NCBI GenBank assembly: GCA_963835855.1
Contig: CAWIHA010000018.1
Coordinates: 1-64,000 of the forward strand
Length of the DNA: 64,000 nt
Direction: 5' to 3'
Source: CAWIHA01 sp963835855
Lineage (GTDB): Bacteria > Acidobacteriota > Terriglobia > Bryobacterales > Bryobacteraceae
The notes under the pieces were generated by a model. It saw only the letters and a program-made list of their open reading frames with translations, did not search any database and had not been told where the DNA came from. Below, piece by piece: positions 44,820 to 53,674 of the stretch (its first letter is position 1; every line of letters begins with the position of its first letter). The position numbers were made by a program, and so were the translations under genes.

Positions 44820-47800
44820 TCAATTGAAATCTTCGAAGATATTCGCGAACTCGTACGTGCTTTGTGCGATGGAGCTGCAGCTCGCATCGGCAGTGCTTGA
44901 TCCGGCGCAACTGCCATTATCGCGTCCCACCGACCAGAAGGCCAGGCGGGTGGCATACGAGGTCCCCTTGGCCCAGTTCACAAGGGTCTGCGCGTCCGCG
45001 AGCGAGAATATTTCGCCCGGGGAGTCGTTCTGCCCGATCATGGGCGTGCAGCCCATCGTCGAACTCAGGCCGGCCGCTTGAACCTGGGCGTACGTCGCCT
45101 CGGTGGCGTTGATCGCGTCCTGACCCATCTGGCTGTCCGCCGAGCCGTAATCCATCGCCATCACATTCACAACAGCGACATTGACGCTGTGCGACTTGGC
45201 GTTGGTAAGGATGTTGACTCCATCGGAGGTCAAACCGGTCGGCAGAACCGGCAGCGTATAGGAGATCACCAGGCCCGAATTGGCGGCTTGCAAGCCGGCG
45301 AGCGCCGTGTTGCGCCGGTCGATCCCGGCCGTATTCGTGACGGCAAGCCCTTCAATGTCGAAGTCGAGCATCTTCTCGTTATAGGTTGTGATTACCGACT
45401 GATACTGCGCCTGCAAGCTGGCCGCAGCGGTGCAGGAGTCGCCCAATTCGGTGCCGCTTTCTCCCCCAAAAGAGATAATCGCATCGCCGCCGACAGCGCG
45501 CAGAGCGTTCAGCAGTGGCAACAGCGTCGTATCACCAGCCACCGGATTGGTGCCGAACCAGGAAGCCGTGCAGCCACTCGCACCGCTACCGTTGATGACA
45601 AACCCCATGGTGAACCGCCGGATGCCGGATGCCGAACTGATGCTGGAAAGGTTGCGGGCTTGTGGGAGACCCATGTCGATATAGGGGGCAAAAAGCCTAC
45701 CGCCGGGGGCCGTGGCCGTGGATTTCGTCATCACCGGGATGGTGGTGAACGCGTTCGCGTTCGAGGGGGGGAAGCGCAGGCCGAGCACGCTGATCTGGCC
45801 GCCGGCGGGCGTCTCGAACTCGATCGTGCCGCGCTTGCCCGCCGTGACCGGGAATCCAGTCGTGGCATCCGTTAACACGAAGGACTTGTGGCCTTCGGCT
45901 GCCAGCGCAATCGACCCGGTCCCGATCTCCGTGCCGGTGTCGTCGCGAATGACGACCGGAACGTTCCCCGCCTGCGAGGCCACGTTGGCAATGGCCACGC
46001 CAGTCACTATGCCGCCGGTGTTGTCGAAAGCGAGCATGAAAGAGGCGGGATTACGCGTCTCCAAAGGCACCACCGCCTCCTGTCCGGTATCAGTGGCCTT
46101 GAAAACCGCGAAGCCGCTGACAGCGCCATCGGTGGTCAGTTGCGCCGAGCCCACCTGGGCGACCGGGCCGGTGCTTTCGATGATAAGCATGGCGCCGGCG
46201 GCGAGCGATTCATCGAGCGCGGAGGCGGTTGTGCTGCTGGAACCGCCCTGCGGGAAGCTCAGCGGCAGCGACAGCGGACTGCCGCTGTCACCGAAGAAGT
46301 GCAGATGCGCATTCGCCGAAGCCGTGCCGGTATTCACCAGCGTGATCGTCGTCTTCCAACTGTCGGCGGAGGCCAAATGCGCCATCGTGCCGCCGCTGGA
46401 GGTGACGTTGGCCAGCACCGGAACGCTCGTGAACGCGTTCACACTGGAGGGGGGGAAGCGCAGGCCGAGCACGCTGATCTGGCCGCCGGCCGGCGTGTCA
46501 AACTCGACCGTGCCGCGCTTGCCCGCCGTGACCGGGAATCCCTTCGTGGCATCCGTTAACACGAAGGACGTGTGGCCGCTGGCTGCCAGCGGGATCGACC
46601 CGGTTCCGATCTGGGCGCCGGTGTCGTCGCGAATGACGACCGGAACGTTCCCCGCCGCCGAGGCCACGTTGGCAATGGCCACGCCAGTCACTATGCCGCC
46701 GGTGTTATCGAACGCGAGAATGTAGGAACTGGCGTTGCCCGTTTCGAGCGGCGCCACGGCTTCCTGTCCGGTATCAGTGGCCTTGAAAACCGCAAAGCCG
46801 CTGACGGCGCCGTTGGTGAGCAACTGCGCCGAGCCGACCTGGTCGACCGGCCCGGTCGTATCGAAAAGCAGCATGGCGTTGGCATGGAATGTGCCGCCGA
46901 AGACCGTGCTGTCGAAAGTCGTCCCGAGAATGGTGCCCCGCGCGGGCTGCTGCGGGAAGGTGAACGGCAGCAGGAGCGGGCTGCCAGCGGGATCGCTGAA
47001 GAAGTTCAAACGCGCCTCGGCCGCCGCCTCGCCGGCGTTGACGAGCGTGATCAAGGTATCCCAGCTCCCGGCTGAGGCAATCTGCGCCATCGAACCGGCA
47101 AAATTCAGGCCAGCCGTCGAAGCGCCCTCCTGCTCCACCGTGTAGGTTAGCGCAGCGATCGTCATGGCGCCCGAGCGCGCCGCCGGGTCAGTGTTGGCTG
47201 CCACCGTGTAGCTCACCGTGCCATCGCCCGATCCCGAGGCTCCGCCCGTGATCGTCACCCAATCAGGCGCGCCGGAAACGCTCCAGGAGCAGGCCGCGTC
47301 GGCCGTCACATTCACCGTGCCCCCGCCGCCCGCCGCCGGGAAGGATTCACCGGAAGCGCTGAGGGTCACGCTCGCGCACGGGTTCGGCGGCGGCGCGGTC
47401 AGGACAAGCTGAAATCCGTTCACGTCCGCTTCGTTCCAATTCGGCGAGGCGGGGCCTGTTCCGGAAGGGGCAAAAGTGATCGTGATGGCGCCGCTCGAGT
47501 CGGCCGTTCCGGGGAAGTTCAGATAAGTCGTGCCCTGCGAAAAAGTGGTGAAGGCGAGCGGAGAAGGACCGGCCGATTGCGGGGTCCCGTTTACGGTGAC
47601 GGTCATATGCCGGCCGGCTTGCCCGCCGCCGCCATACACCAATACGTACAACGTGAAGCTCTGGCCGGCGGACAAGCCGGTGAGCTGAATCGTACCGGTC
47701 TCCGTAACGTCGTACAGGAAGCCGTCCATCAAGCCACCGGTGTTGGCCCAGATGCCGGATGAGTAAGTGGGAGGTGTTACCAGAAGCGTATGCGTGCCGT

Positions 47801-48080
47801 CCTGGGTCTTGTAGTTGATTGAAACGGGCGATGTGGAACCATCGGTGTACTTGAGAGTTCCCGAGCCTGTGTAATCATTGAATGTATTCCACACATCGCT
47901 CGACTGGCCGCTCGGAGCGGCTCCCTTTCCTGAGCCCTGTCCCAGGTCATTGAAGTTGACGTCAATCAGCTTTTGAGAATATCCAGGAACCGGCAAAGCC
48001 AGAAGCACCAACGCCGGAAGAAACAGCAATTTATGAGAGATCACAGCTAGACTCCTTTTCGCAAGCAGACGCTTAAGCAT
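44820..48080 (-). CDS. Large secreted BACON-domain protein with GH18-like C-terminal domain
   Basis: 1086 residues from the ATG at 48080 (the frame runs to 48119) with a signal peptide (HKLLFLPALVLLALPVPGYS). Order: an N-terminal beta domain (20-230) and a BACON-like domain (ASVTLSASGESFPAAGG with CSWSV and WVTITGG, about 235-330). Two tandem 228-residue repeats follow, each holding GSAQL-TNGAVSGFAVFK, FDNTGGIVTGVAIANVA and QISVLGLRFPPS. The C-terminal GH18-type barrel has FDIE (D906-x-D908-x-E910, the catalytic DxDxE) and VMAMDYGS. Chitinase-like hydrolysis of GlcNAc polymers is the likely activity. BACON domains suggest carbohydrate or mucin binding. Confidence 0.85.
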   Translation of the reverse strand: MLKRLLAKRSLAVISHKLLFLPALVLLALPVPGYSQKLIDVNFNDLGQGSGKGAAPSGQSSDVWNTFNDYTGSGTLKYTDGSTSPVSINYKTQDGTHTLLVTPPTYSSGIWANTGGLMDGFLYDVTETGTIQLTGLSAGQSFTLYVLVYGGGGQAGRHMTVTVNGTPQSAGPSPLAFTTFSQGTTYLNFPGTADSSGAITITFAPSGTGPASPNWNEADVNGFQLVLTAPPPNPCASVTLSASGESFPAAGGGGTVNVTADAACSWSVSGAPDWVTITGGASGSGDGTVSYTVAANTDPAARSGAMTIAALTYTVEQEGASTAGLNFAGSMAQIASAGSWDTLITLVNAGEAAAEARLNFFSDPAGSPLLLPFTFPQQPARGTILGTTFDSTVFGGTFHANAMLLFDTTGPVDQVGSAQLLTNGAVSGFAVFKATDTGQEAVAPLETGNASSYILAFDNTGGIVTGVAIANVASAAGNVPVVIRDDTGAQIGTGSIPLAASGHTSFVLTDATKGFPVTAGKRGTVEFDTPAGGQISVLGLRFPPSSVNAFTSVPVLANVTSSGGTMAHLASADSWKTTITLVNTGTASANAHLHFFGDSGSPLSLPLSFPQGGSSSTTASALDESLAAGAMLIIESTGPVAQVGSAQLTTDGAVSGFAVFKATDTGQEAVVPLETRNPASFMLAFDNTGGIVTGVAIANVASQAGNVPVVIRDDTGTEIGTGSIALAAEGHKSFVLTDATTGFPVTAGKRGTIEFETPAGGQISVLGLRFPPSNANAFTTIPVMTKSTATAPGGRLFAPYIDMGLPQARNLSSISSASGIRRFTMGFVINGSGASGCTASWFGTNPVAGDTTLLPLLNALRAVGGDAIISFGGESGTELGDSCTAAASLQAQYQSVITTYNEKMLDFDIEGLAVTNTAGIDRRNTALAGLQAANSGLVISYTLPVLPTGLTSDGVNILTNAKSHSVNVAVVNVMAMDYGSADSQMGQDAINATEATYAQVQAAGLSSTMGCTPMIGQNDSPGEIFSLADAQTLVNWAKGTSYATRLAFWSVGRDNGSCAGSSTADASCSSIAQSTYEFANIFEDFN

Positions 48081-48214
48081 AGACCCACATTTTCGACTCG
48101 TGGATCGGACAAATATCATACACCATACGGAGTCGGCGTGGGGGCGCGCTCCCGCTTCCTTCAGGGGGGTTCAGAGATTCGACGGCTTGCCAGCCGGCAA
48201 CCGATGACGCCCGC

Positions 48215-48553
48215 TCATCCCCTCGCGCCGGGCGATGCTTTGGCCGGATTCGGTGAAAACGGGGCGCGCAACCGGGGCAGCCGCCGCAGTTTCCTCAGAT
48301 GCTCGGGGGAACTTGGCTGCGAATGCGTTTCGACCCATTTGATGGGCGGCCCGGGCTCCCGCGCCAGCGCCGGTTCCACTTTCTGTGCCTGGCCGCCAGT
48401 TACGGCGCGCCAGACTCTGCGGGACACGGCTTTACGGACTTTCCTGAAAGCACCGAGAACATGGGAGCTACGAAAGTGGGCCGGAGCGATGTCTTCTTCC
48501 GCCTCCAGCCATTCCCGCATCGCATTTCTCTTGTGTTTCTCACGATTTGCCAC
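48215..48553 (-). CDS. Small basic hypothetical protein
   Basis: 112 residues from a GTG at 48553 preceded by AAGGAGGG at good spacing. The N-terminal half is helical and charged (REKHKRNAMREWLEAEEDI); the rest is rich in Arg, Pro and Ser. No family recognised. It is kept because of the strong ribosome binding site. A noncoding stretch is the alternative. Confidence 0.45.
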   Translation of the reverse strand: MANREKHKRNAMREWLEAEEDIAPAHFRSSHVLGAFRKVRKAVSRRVWRAVTGGQAQKVEPALAREPGPPIKWVETHSQPSSPEHLRKLRRLPRLRAPFSPNPAKASPGARG

Positions 48554-48791
48554 GAGCCAGCCCTCCTTCTTCCCGAATCACGGCATTCGTTCTTTTGCTT
48601 CAATTCTAGGCCGGAACGATCGCGTTTGCAAGAGATTCATGTTCCTTTGGGCCTCAGCCGGGAAGGGAAAGCCTGCCGTTCTCAGGAATATTTCTGAAGC
48701 CCTTGAGGTAAGTCTTGGACACCACCGGCGCGTGGGTGGAGGTGCTATCCGGAACAGGTTGCGGCCCGCTTCGGGGATTTAGGAGCCAACT

Positions 48792-50111
48792 CTAACCCGG
48801 CGGCAGTATCTTCGAGATGTCATTGTAGAGCACGAAAACCATCACCGCCATCAGGAAGACGAAGCCCAGCTTCAAGACGGCTTCTTTCACCTGCAGGCTG
48901 AGGTCGCGGCGGATCAGCATCTCGATGAGGAGCAGCATAATGACGCCGCCGTCGAGAATCGGAATGGGCAGCAGGTTGAATATCGCCAGGTTGAGGCTGA
49001 CCACCGTCATCAAACCCAGGAACGCCATCGGTCCTTCGCGCGCGGCATCGCCTGAGAGCTGCGCGATCTTGATCGGGCCGGAGATGGATTTGGCGGACAT
49101 GCGGCGCTCGGCGACGCCTTTCAGAAACTGATAGATCAGCGTCGCGCTTTTGAGGTTCTGACGGATGGATTCGTCGAGCGCAGCCGGAAACGCGAGCTTT
49201 GTCATGATGACGCGCGACTGAAGGAGCACGCCGATCCTCCACCCCGCTGTGCCCTCGAGGTTCGTGAAGACCGGCGCAATGGTGGCAGTGTGGTCCTGGC
49301 CGTCGCGAAGGTACTTGAGGGTGACGGCCCTTCCTTGGCCGGCTTGGATGATCTCCTGCAGCCGGCTCCGTGAGCGGAGAGGCTGCCCATTCGCTCGCAG
49401 CAGGATATCGCCCTTTTCCAGGCCCGCCTGCGCCGCCGGCATGCCGGGCGATACGCCGGCCACCTGGACTTCGCCCTCCTCCTGCCAGCCGGCGGAACCG
49501 AGCCCCGACTGCTCCTCCAACACCGGCCTAACGGTGACCCAGAATTCCCGGCCGGCCCGTTCGAGCTTCACGTCCAATGGGCGATCCGCGCTTTCCACTT
49601 CCTTGATGGTGATGTCTTCCCAGGTTGGATTGACGATGTTGTCGATGCGAACAATGCGATCGCCTTCGCGGACGCCGGCTTTGGCGGCTGGCGAGCCCGG
49701 CGCTACATAACCGACAACCCCTTCCACGACCGAAGCCGGCATCTTCGGGAACTTCACCATGTACATGCCGGTGAGCAGTGCGACCGCCAGGACAATGTTC
49801 ATGAACGGGCCCGCCATCGCGATGAGCATCCGCTGCCAACGCGGTTTGGCCAGGAACGCGCGCGGATCGTTGATATTTTCGTCGCCGGGCTGCTCGCCCG
49901 CCATTTTCACGTAGCCGCCGTAGAGAATGGCGGAAAACCTGAAGTCGGTCTCGCCTCTCTTAAAACCGAACAGGCGCGGGCCAAAGCCGAAGCTGAATAC
50001 TTCAATGCGTACGTCGAACCGGCGCGCCGCCCAGTAGTGACCGAACTCATGGATCAGGATCATGGCCCCGATCAATACGAGCAGCCAAACGATGTCTTGA
50101 AAAGCCAGCAT
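48792..50111 (-). CDS. rseP: Site-2 protease RseP-like (M50)
   Basis: 439 residues. The zinc site HEFGH (H21, E22, H25) lies in the first membrane segment. Two PDZ domains follow (VGYVAPGSPAAKAGVREGDRI and VAGVSPGMPAAQAGLEKGDILL). The C-terminal membrane helices carry NLLPIPILDGG with the third metal ligand. It cleaves membrane-anchored anti-sigma factors, which would link to ECF systems such as the one at 13854-16136, though that pairing is speculation. It follows dxr by four bases. Confidence 0.93.
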   Translation of the reverse strand: MLAFQDIVWLLVLIGAMILIHEFGHYWAARRFDVRIEVFSFGFGPRLFGFKRGETDFRFSAILYGGYVKMAGEQPGDENINDPRAFLAKPRWQRMLIAMAGPFMNIVLAVALLTGMYMVKFPKMPASVVEGVVGYVAPGSPAAKAGVREGDRIVRIDNIVNPTWEDITIKEVESADRPLDVKLERAGREFWVTVRPVLEEQSGLGSAGWQEEGEVQVAGVSPGMPAAQAGLEKGDILLRANGQPLRSRSRLQEIIQAGQGRAVTLKYLRDGQDHTATIAPVFTNLEGTAGWRIGVLLQSRVIMTKLAFPAALDESIRQNLKSATLIYQFLKGVAERRMSAKSISGPIKIAQLSGDAAREGPMAFLGLMTVVSLNLAIFNLLPIPILDGGVIMLLLIEMLIRRDLSLQVKEAVLKLGFVFLMAVMVFVLYNDISKILPPG

Positions 50112-50115
50112 GGAA

Positions 50116-51330
50116 TCAGGCTCTCACCACGGCCGGGCCGGCGCACGCTCCAGCGGGCCCGAGCCTTCCAACCACACCGCGCGCAACCGCGCGCGATTCC
50201 GCATCAATCTCCAGCACTTCCGCCACCGATTTCGGCTCCCGGACCGGCACGCGCTCCAGGGTTTCAGCGACAACTCGTACGATACCTGGAAACGAGATGC
50301 TGCCATCCAAAAAAGCCTCTACCGCTATCTCATCGGCTGCGTTCAGGGTGCAGGTAGCCGAGCCGCCGGTTTCCTGCGCTTCGTAGGCCAGCTTGAGCAA
50401 CGGAAACTTTTCGAAGCCGGGCGGGCCGAAATCCCACTGGCGCGCCATCTGCCAATCGAGGCGCGGGACGGGAGCCGCTAACCGGGCCGGGTACGTGAGC
50501 GCGTATTGGATGGGCATTCGCATGTCGGTGGCCGAGATCTGCGCCACGATACTCCCGTCCCTAAATTCCACCATCGCATGGACGGTCGATTGCGGATGGA
50601 TGACCACCTCGACTTGCGACGGGGTGGCATCGAACAGCCAACAGGCTTCGATGACCTCAAATCCCTTGTTCATCAGGGTGGCGCAGTCGATCGTAATCCG
50701 CTTGCCCATCTTCCAGGTGGGATGATTCAGCGCCGCGGCGGGAGTGACCGCAGCCAATTCCCCCTCGGGGGTCTCACGGAAGGGTCCGCCGGAAGCAGTC
50801 AGAATAATGCGTGTGACGTCGCTGCGCCTTCCGGCGCGAAGACACTGATGGACGCCGTTATGCTCGCTATCCACGGGGATCAATTCGCTTCCGGCCGCCC
50901 GAGCCGCTTCCGTCACCAGCCTCCCGCCCGCAACGAGCACTTCCTTGTTGGCCAAGCCGACCGTCTTGCGGCGCCGGACCGCTTCGTAAGTCGCCTCCAA
51001 CCCGGCCACCCCTACGATGGCCGACATCACAAAATCTACTTCCGCGCCGGTGGCAGCATCGATCCGCGCCTGGGGACCGAATCCCAGTTCCGGCCACTTA
51101 GCTTTTGGAAGGCGCTTTTCACCCAGCCTTCTAATTAGATTCGTGCGGACGGATTCGGTTGCGACAACCGCAACGCGAGGCCGGAATTCCAGGATTTGCG
51201 AGGCCAGGAGATCTACATTTTGGCCGGCAACGAGGGCATAGACATCGAATTCACCCCGTCGGCTCCGGAGCACATCGAGCGTGTTGCACCCGATCGAGCC
51301 TGTCGAACCCAAGATGGTCAGATTCTTCAT
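50116..51330 (-). CDS. dxr: 1-deoxy-D-xylulose 5-phosphate reductoisomerase
   Basis: 404 residues. NADPH-binding ILGSTGSIGCNTLDV, KTVGLANKEVLVAGG, the metal/substrate motif PVDSEHNGVHQCLRAG (usual form SEHNAIFQCL), LTASGGPFRE and HPTWKMGKRITIDCATLMNKGFE are visible. It makes 2-C-methylerythritol 4-phosphate, the committed isoprenoid step. Co-transcribed with rseP as in many bacteria. Confidence 0.95.
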   Translation of the reverse strand: MKNLTILGSTGSIGCNTLDVLRSRRGEFDVYALVAGQNVDLLASQILEFRPRVAVVATESVRTNLIRRLGEKRLPKAKWPELGFGPQARIDAATGAEVDFVMSAIVGVAGLEATYEAVRRRKTVGLANKEVLVAGGRLVTEAARAAGSELIPVDSEHNGVHQCLRAGRRSDVTRIILTASGGPFRETPEGELAAVTPAAALNHPTWKMGKRITIDCATLMNKGFEVIEACWLFDATPSQVEVVIHPQSTVHAMVEFRDGSIVAQISATDMRMPIQYALTYPARLAAPVPRLDWQMARQWDFGPPGFEKFPLLKLAYEAQETGGSATCTLNAADEIAVEAFLDGSISFPGIVRVVAETLERVPVREPKSVAEVLEIDAESRAVARGVVGRLGPAGACAGPAVVRA

Positions 51331-51832
51331 CGCCGCCCGGGCACAGCACCCATAGTCTTCGAATCATAGCACGCGTATATGTGGCCAGCTGGTGGGTAGT
51401 GCGCTAAAATCTGTGTGCCTATTCTGGTGGTCCTTCAATGAAAACGTCCGTGGTAGCTTGGTCCCGCCGCCCGAGCGCGAAGTTCAAGACCACCTTTCAA
51501 TGGCGCCCAACCGCCACGAAGCAGCAGGCGTCCCCGACGGTTTCGTTGCCGGCTTCCTCGGGCCGGATATGTCAATAACAAACTGCGTCCTGACAATGAT
51601 CTGGCGAGCTGGTCGGTACTGTTCGTACTATGCGCGGCAGGTGAGCGGGCTAGAAGCGTGAGTGACGACGGGGCGTTTCCGCTCGAGAACCCTTTTTGAG
51701 GCGCCGGGGAGGATTGCTTCAGGGGTCTTTTCTTTTAAGAGGTTAGTCTCGCTTTGGTGGGAGTTGCCTCCCCGGCTTGATTCCAATAATAGAATATCCC
51801 AGCAGGGAATGCAACAAAATTTTGTATTTTTT
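51331..51832. other. Intergenic region of about 500 bases, nothing certain
   Basis: It contains the dxr promoter area; TATGAT-like elements can be found but no convincing -35. A plus-strand frame at 51392-51661 has no family likeness and no ribosome binding site, and is not accepted. The stretch near 51740-51835 is noticeably AT-rich. Confidence 0.5.
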
Positions 51833-52729
51833 CTACCGGCGCTTCACTTCAATGCCCGCCCATCCTTCCAACACCTTGATACTGGAGCACATATCCTCAT
51901 CGCCGTGGCCATGAGCCAGGGCGGCCCGGAAAATCTGCTCGGTGAGGGCCGTCAGCGGCAAGGGCACATTCAGTTCTTTCCCGGATTCCAGCATGAGGCC
52001 GATGTCCTTGTGCATCCATTTGACCGAGAAGTTCGTTTCGAAATTGCGATCCAGAACGTAGGGCGCTTTGAAAGCGATCAAGCCGGACTTGGCGGCGCTG
52101 TGGTTGAGGACAGCGAGCATCAATTGGGGATCGAGGCCAGCCTTCGCGCTCAAGACCATGCCCTCGTTGAATGCCTGCATCAGGTTGGAAAGGATGAGGT
52201 TCTGGCTCAGCTTCGCCTGGAGTCCCAGGCCCGGGCCGCCGCAGTAGTAAAGCTGGTTGCCCATCGGCTCGAAGTACGGACGCACACGCTCGAAAACCTC
52301 TTTCTCACCGCCGATCATGAACGTGAGCGTTCCATTCTCGGCTCCGGATTTCGAACCCGTGCAGGGTGCGTCAAGGTAGCGAAACCCACTGCTCGCAAGC
52401 TTTCCGCCAATCCAACGGCTCCGGGCCGGAGAGATTGTGCTTGCGTCAACCACCGTGGCTCCGCCGGGCTTGGCCGCCTCCACCACGCCGCCTGCGCCCA
52501 GCAGAACCTCTTCGGACATCTGGGTGTCGCCGACGCACAAGAAGAGGCATTCGGCGAATTCGCCCACGCCCCTTGGTGTCTCGCGGAAGACGCCGTTTTC
52601 AGCCTGGGCCAATTCCTTCGCCTTGGCGGCCGTGTGCGACCAAAGTGCGACTTCGTGCCCCGCGCGGAGCAGGTTGCGAGCCATCGGATAGCCCATGATT
52701 CCCAATCCGAGAAAACCAAGCTTTGCCAC
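51833..52729 (-). CDS. NAD(P)-dependent beta-hydroxyacid dehydrogenase (GarR/HIBADH family)
   Basis: 298 residues: Rossmann LGFLGLGIMGYPMARNLLRAGH, the substrate-binding stretch DAPCTGSKSGAENGTLTFMIGG, the catalytic Lys region GLGLQAKLSQNLILSNLMQA (K in the KxxxN position), and the late block MHKDIGLML. The family includes 3-hydroxyisobutyrate, tartronate semialdehyde and glyoxylate/succinic semialdehyde reductases. The DAP-TGS-GA--G form suits a GLYR-type semialdehyde reductase, but substrate is not determined. Single gene unit. Confidence 0.9.
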   Translation of the reverse strand: MAKLGFLGLGIMGYPMARNLLRAGHEVALWSHTAAKAKELAQAENGVFRETPRGVGEFAECLFLCVGDTQMSEEVLLGAGGVVEAAKPGGATVVDASTISPARSRWIGGKLASSGFRYLDAPCTGSKSGAENGTLTFMIGGEKEVFERVRPYFEPMGNQLYYCGGPGLGLQAKLSQNLILSNLMQAFNEGMVLSAKAGLDPQLMLAVLNHSAAKSGLIAFKAPYVLDRNFETNFSVKWMHKDIGLMLESGKELNVPLPLTALTEQIFRAALAHGHGDEDMCSSIKVLEGWAGIEVKRR

Positions 52730-53026
52730 CTTTGCCTCCGAATTCGTATCACAGACACAATTCTGCCCAGCCAGCGGATAGGGTGGCTTGGGACCCAGAA
52801 AAACCCAACTTAGCAGGTTTGCGCGGCCGACGGGGCAAAAAGGAACCGGCGACCGGAGCGAACCATGCTTCAGCCGCCGGGAATCCGACGCGATTAAGAT
52901 GACCGACTTTACTACACTGACCGGTTGAGACCCTTCAACGTGCGTCTCAACCCAAGCAATAGTTTACGGGTACACGGCCCCCTTTGGCCATACATCAAAT
53001 TCTGTATTTTCGCTCGCGCGGAGGCC

Positions 53027-53674
53027 TTACTGCACAAGCCCGCGCCGGACCGCGCTCAACACCAACTCGGCAGCGTTGTGCAGGCCGAGTTTCTCCATGA
53101 TCCGGGTGCGGTGCGTCTCGACCGTATGCGGACTGACCCCGAGCAACGTCGCGACCTCTTTGTTGCTCTTCCCCTCCGCAAGCAGTTGATAAACCTGGCG
53201 CTCGCGCTCGGTGAGAAGATCGAAGCGATCGTCAACGCTGGACTGAGCGGCGGCAACGCGTGCCGGCCCGGATAGTACCGCCGCCACAGCCGGGCTAAAA
53301 AACGGCTTGCCGGCCGAGACGAACTGAACCGCGCGGATCAGTTCGCCTTCGACGGAGTCTTTCAGCAGGTAGCCGCGCGCGCCTGCCTTCACCGCCCGCA
53401 GGACATACCGCTCGTCGCCATGCATGCTGAGGATCAGCACGGCGATCTCCGGCGCGCGCCGTACGATCTGGGCGGTGGCTTCGATGCCGTTGAGTTCGGG
53501 CATCCCCACGTCGAGGATGGCGACGTTGGGCCTGTGCTGGAGCGCCAATTTCACCGCCTCCACACCCGAGGCGGCCTCGGCGACTACGGCGAAGCCCGGA
53601 TAACTTTCGAGGATGCGGCGCAATCCCTGCCGCAGAATTGCGTGGTCATCGGCGAGCAGGACTCGAATTTCCAT
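53027..53674 (-). CDS. NarL/LuxR-family response regulator
   Basis: 215 residues: receiver domain (phosphoacceptor D55 in AILDVGMPELNG, K in YLLKDSVEGE) and a LuxR HTH (LTEREREVYQLL-like ERERQVYQLLAEGKSNKEVATLLGVSPHTVETHRTRIMEKLG). The start codon shares one base with the stop of the kinase gene upstream, so both are co-translated. No target promoter can be named. Confidence 0.93.
   Translation of the reverse strand: MEIRVLLADDHAILRQGLRRILESYPGFAVVAEAASGVEAVKLALQHRPNVAILDVGMPELNGIEATAQIVRRAPEIAVLILSMHGDERYVLRAVKAGARGYLLKDSVEGELIRAVQFVSAGKPFFSPAVAAVLSGPARVAAAQSSVDDRFDLLTERERQVYQLLAEGKSNKEVATLLGVSPHTVETHRTRIMEKLGLHNAAELVLSAVRRGLVQ

Noticed and set aside
45765..47110. Repeated DNA considered as a CRISPR or satellite array
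   Set aside because: The two 684-base units are in-frame protein repeats of one gene; there are no short regularly spaced repeats or cas genes.
48138..48782. 214-codon plus-strand ORF upstream of rseP
   Set aside because: No ribosome binding site and noncoding-like composition; a smaller minus-strand ORF with a strong Shine-Dalgarno sequence overlaps it.
51392..51661. 89-codon plus-strand ORF between dxr and the dehydrogenase gene
   Set aside because: No ribosome binding site, no family likeness, random-looking residues.
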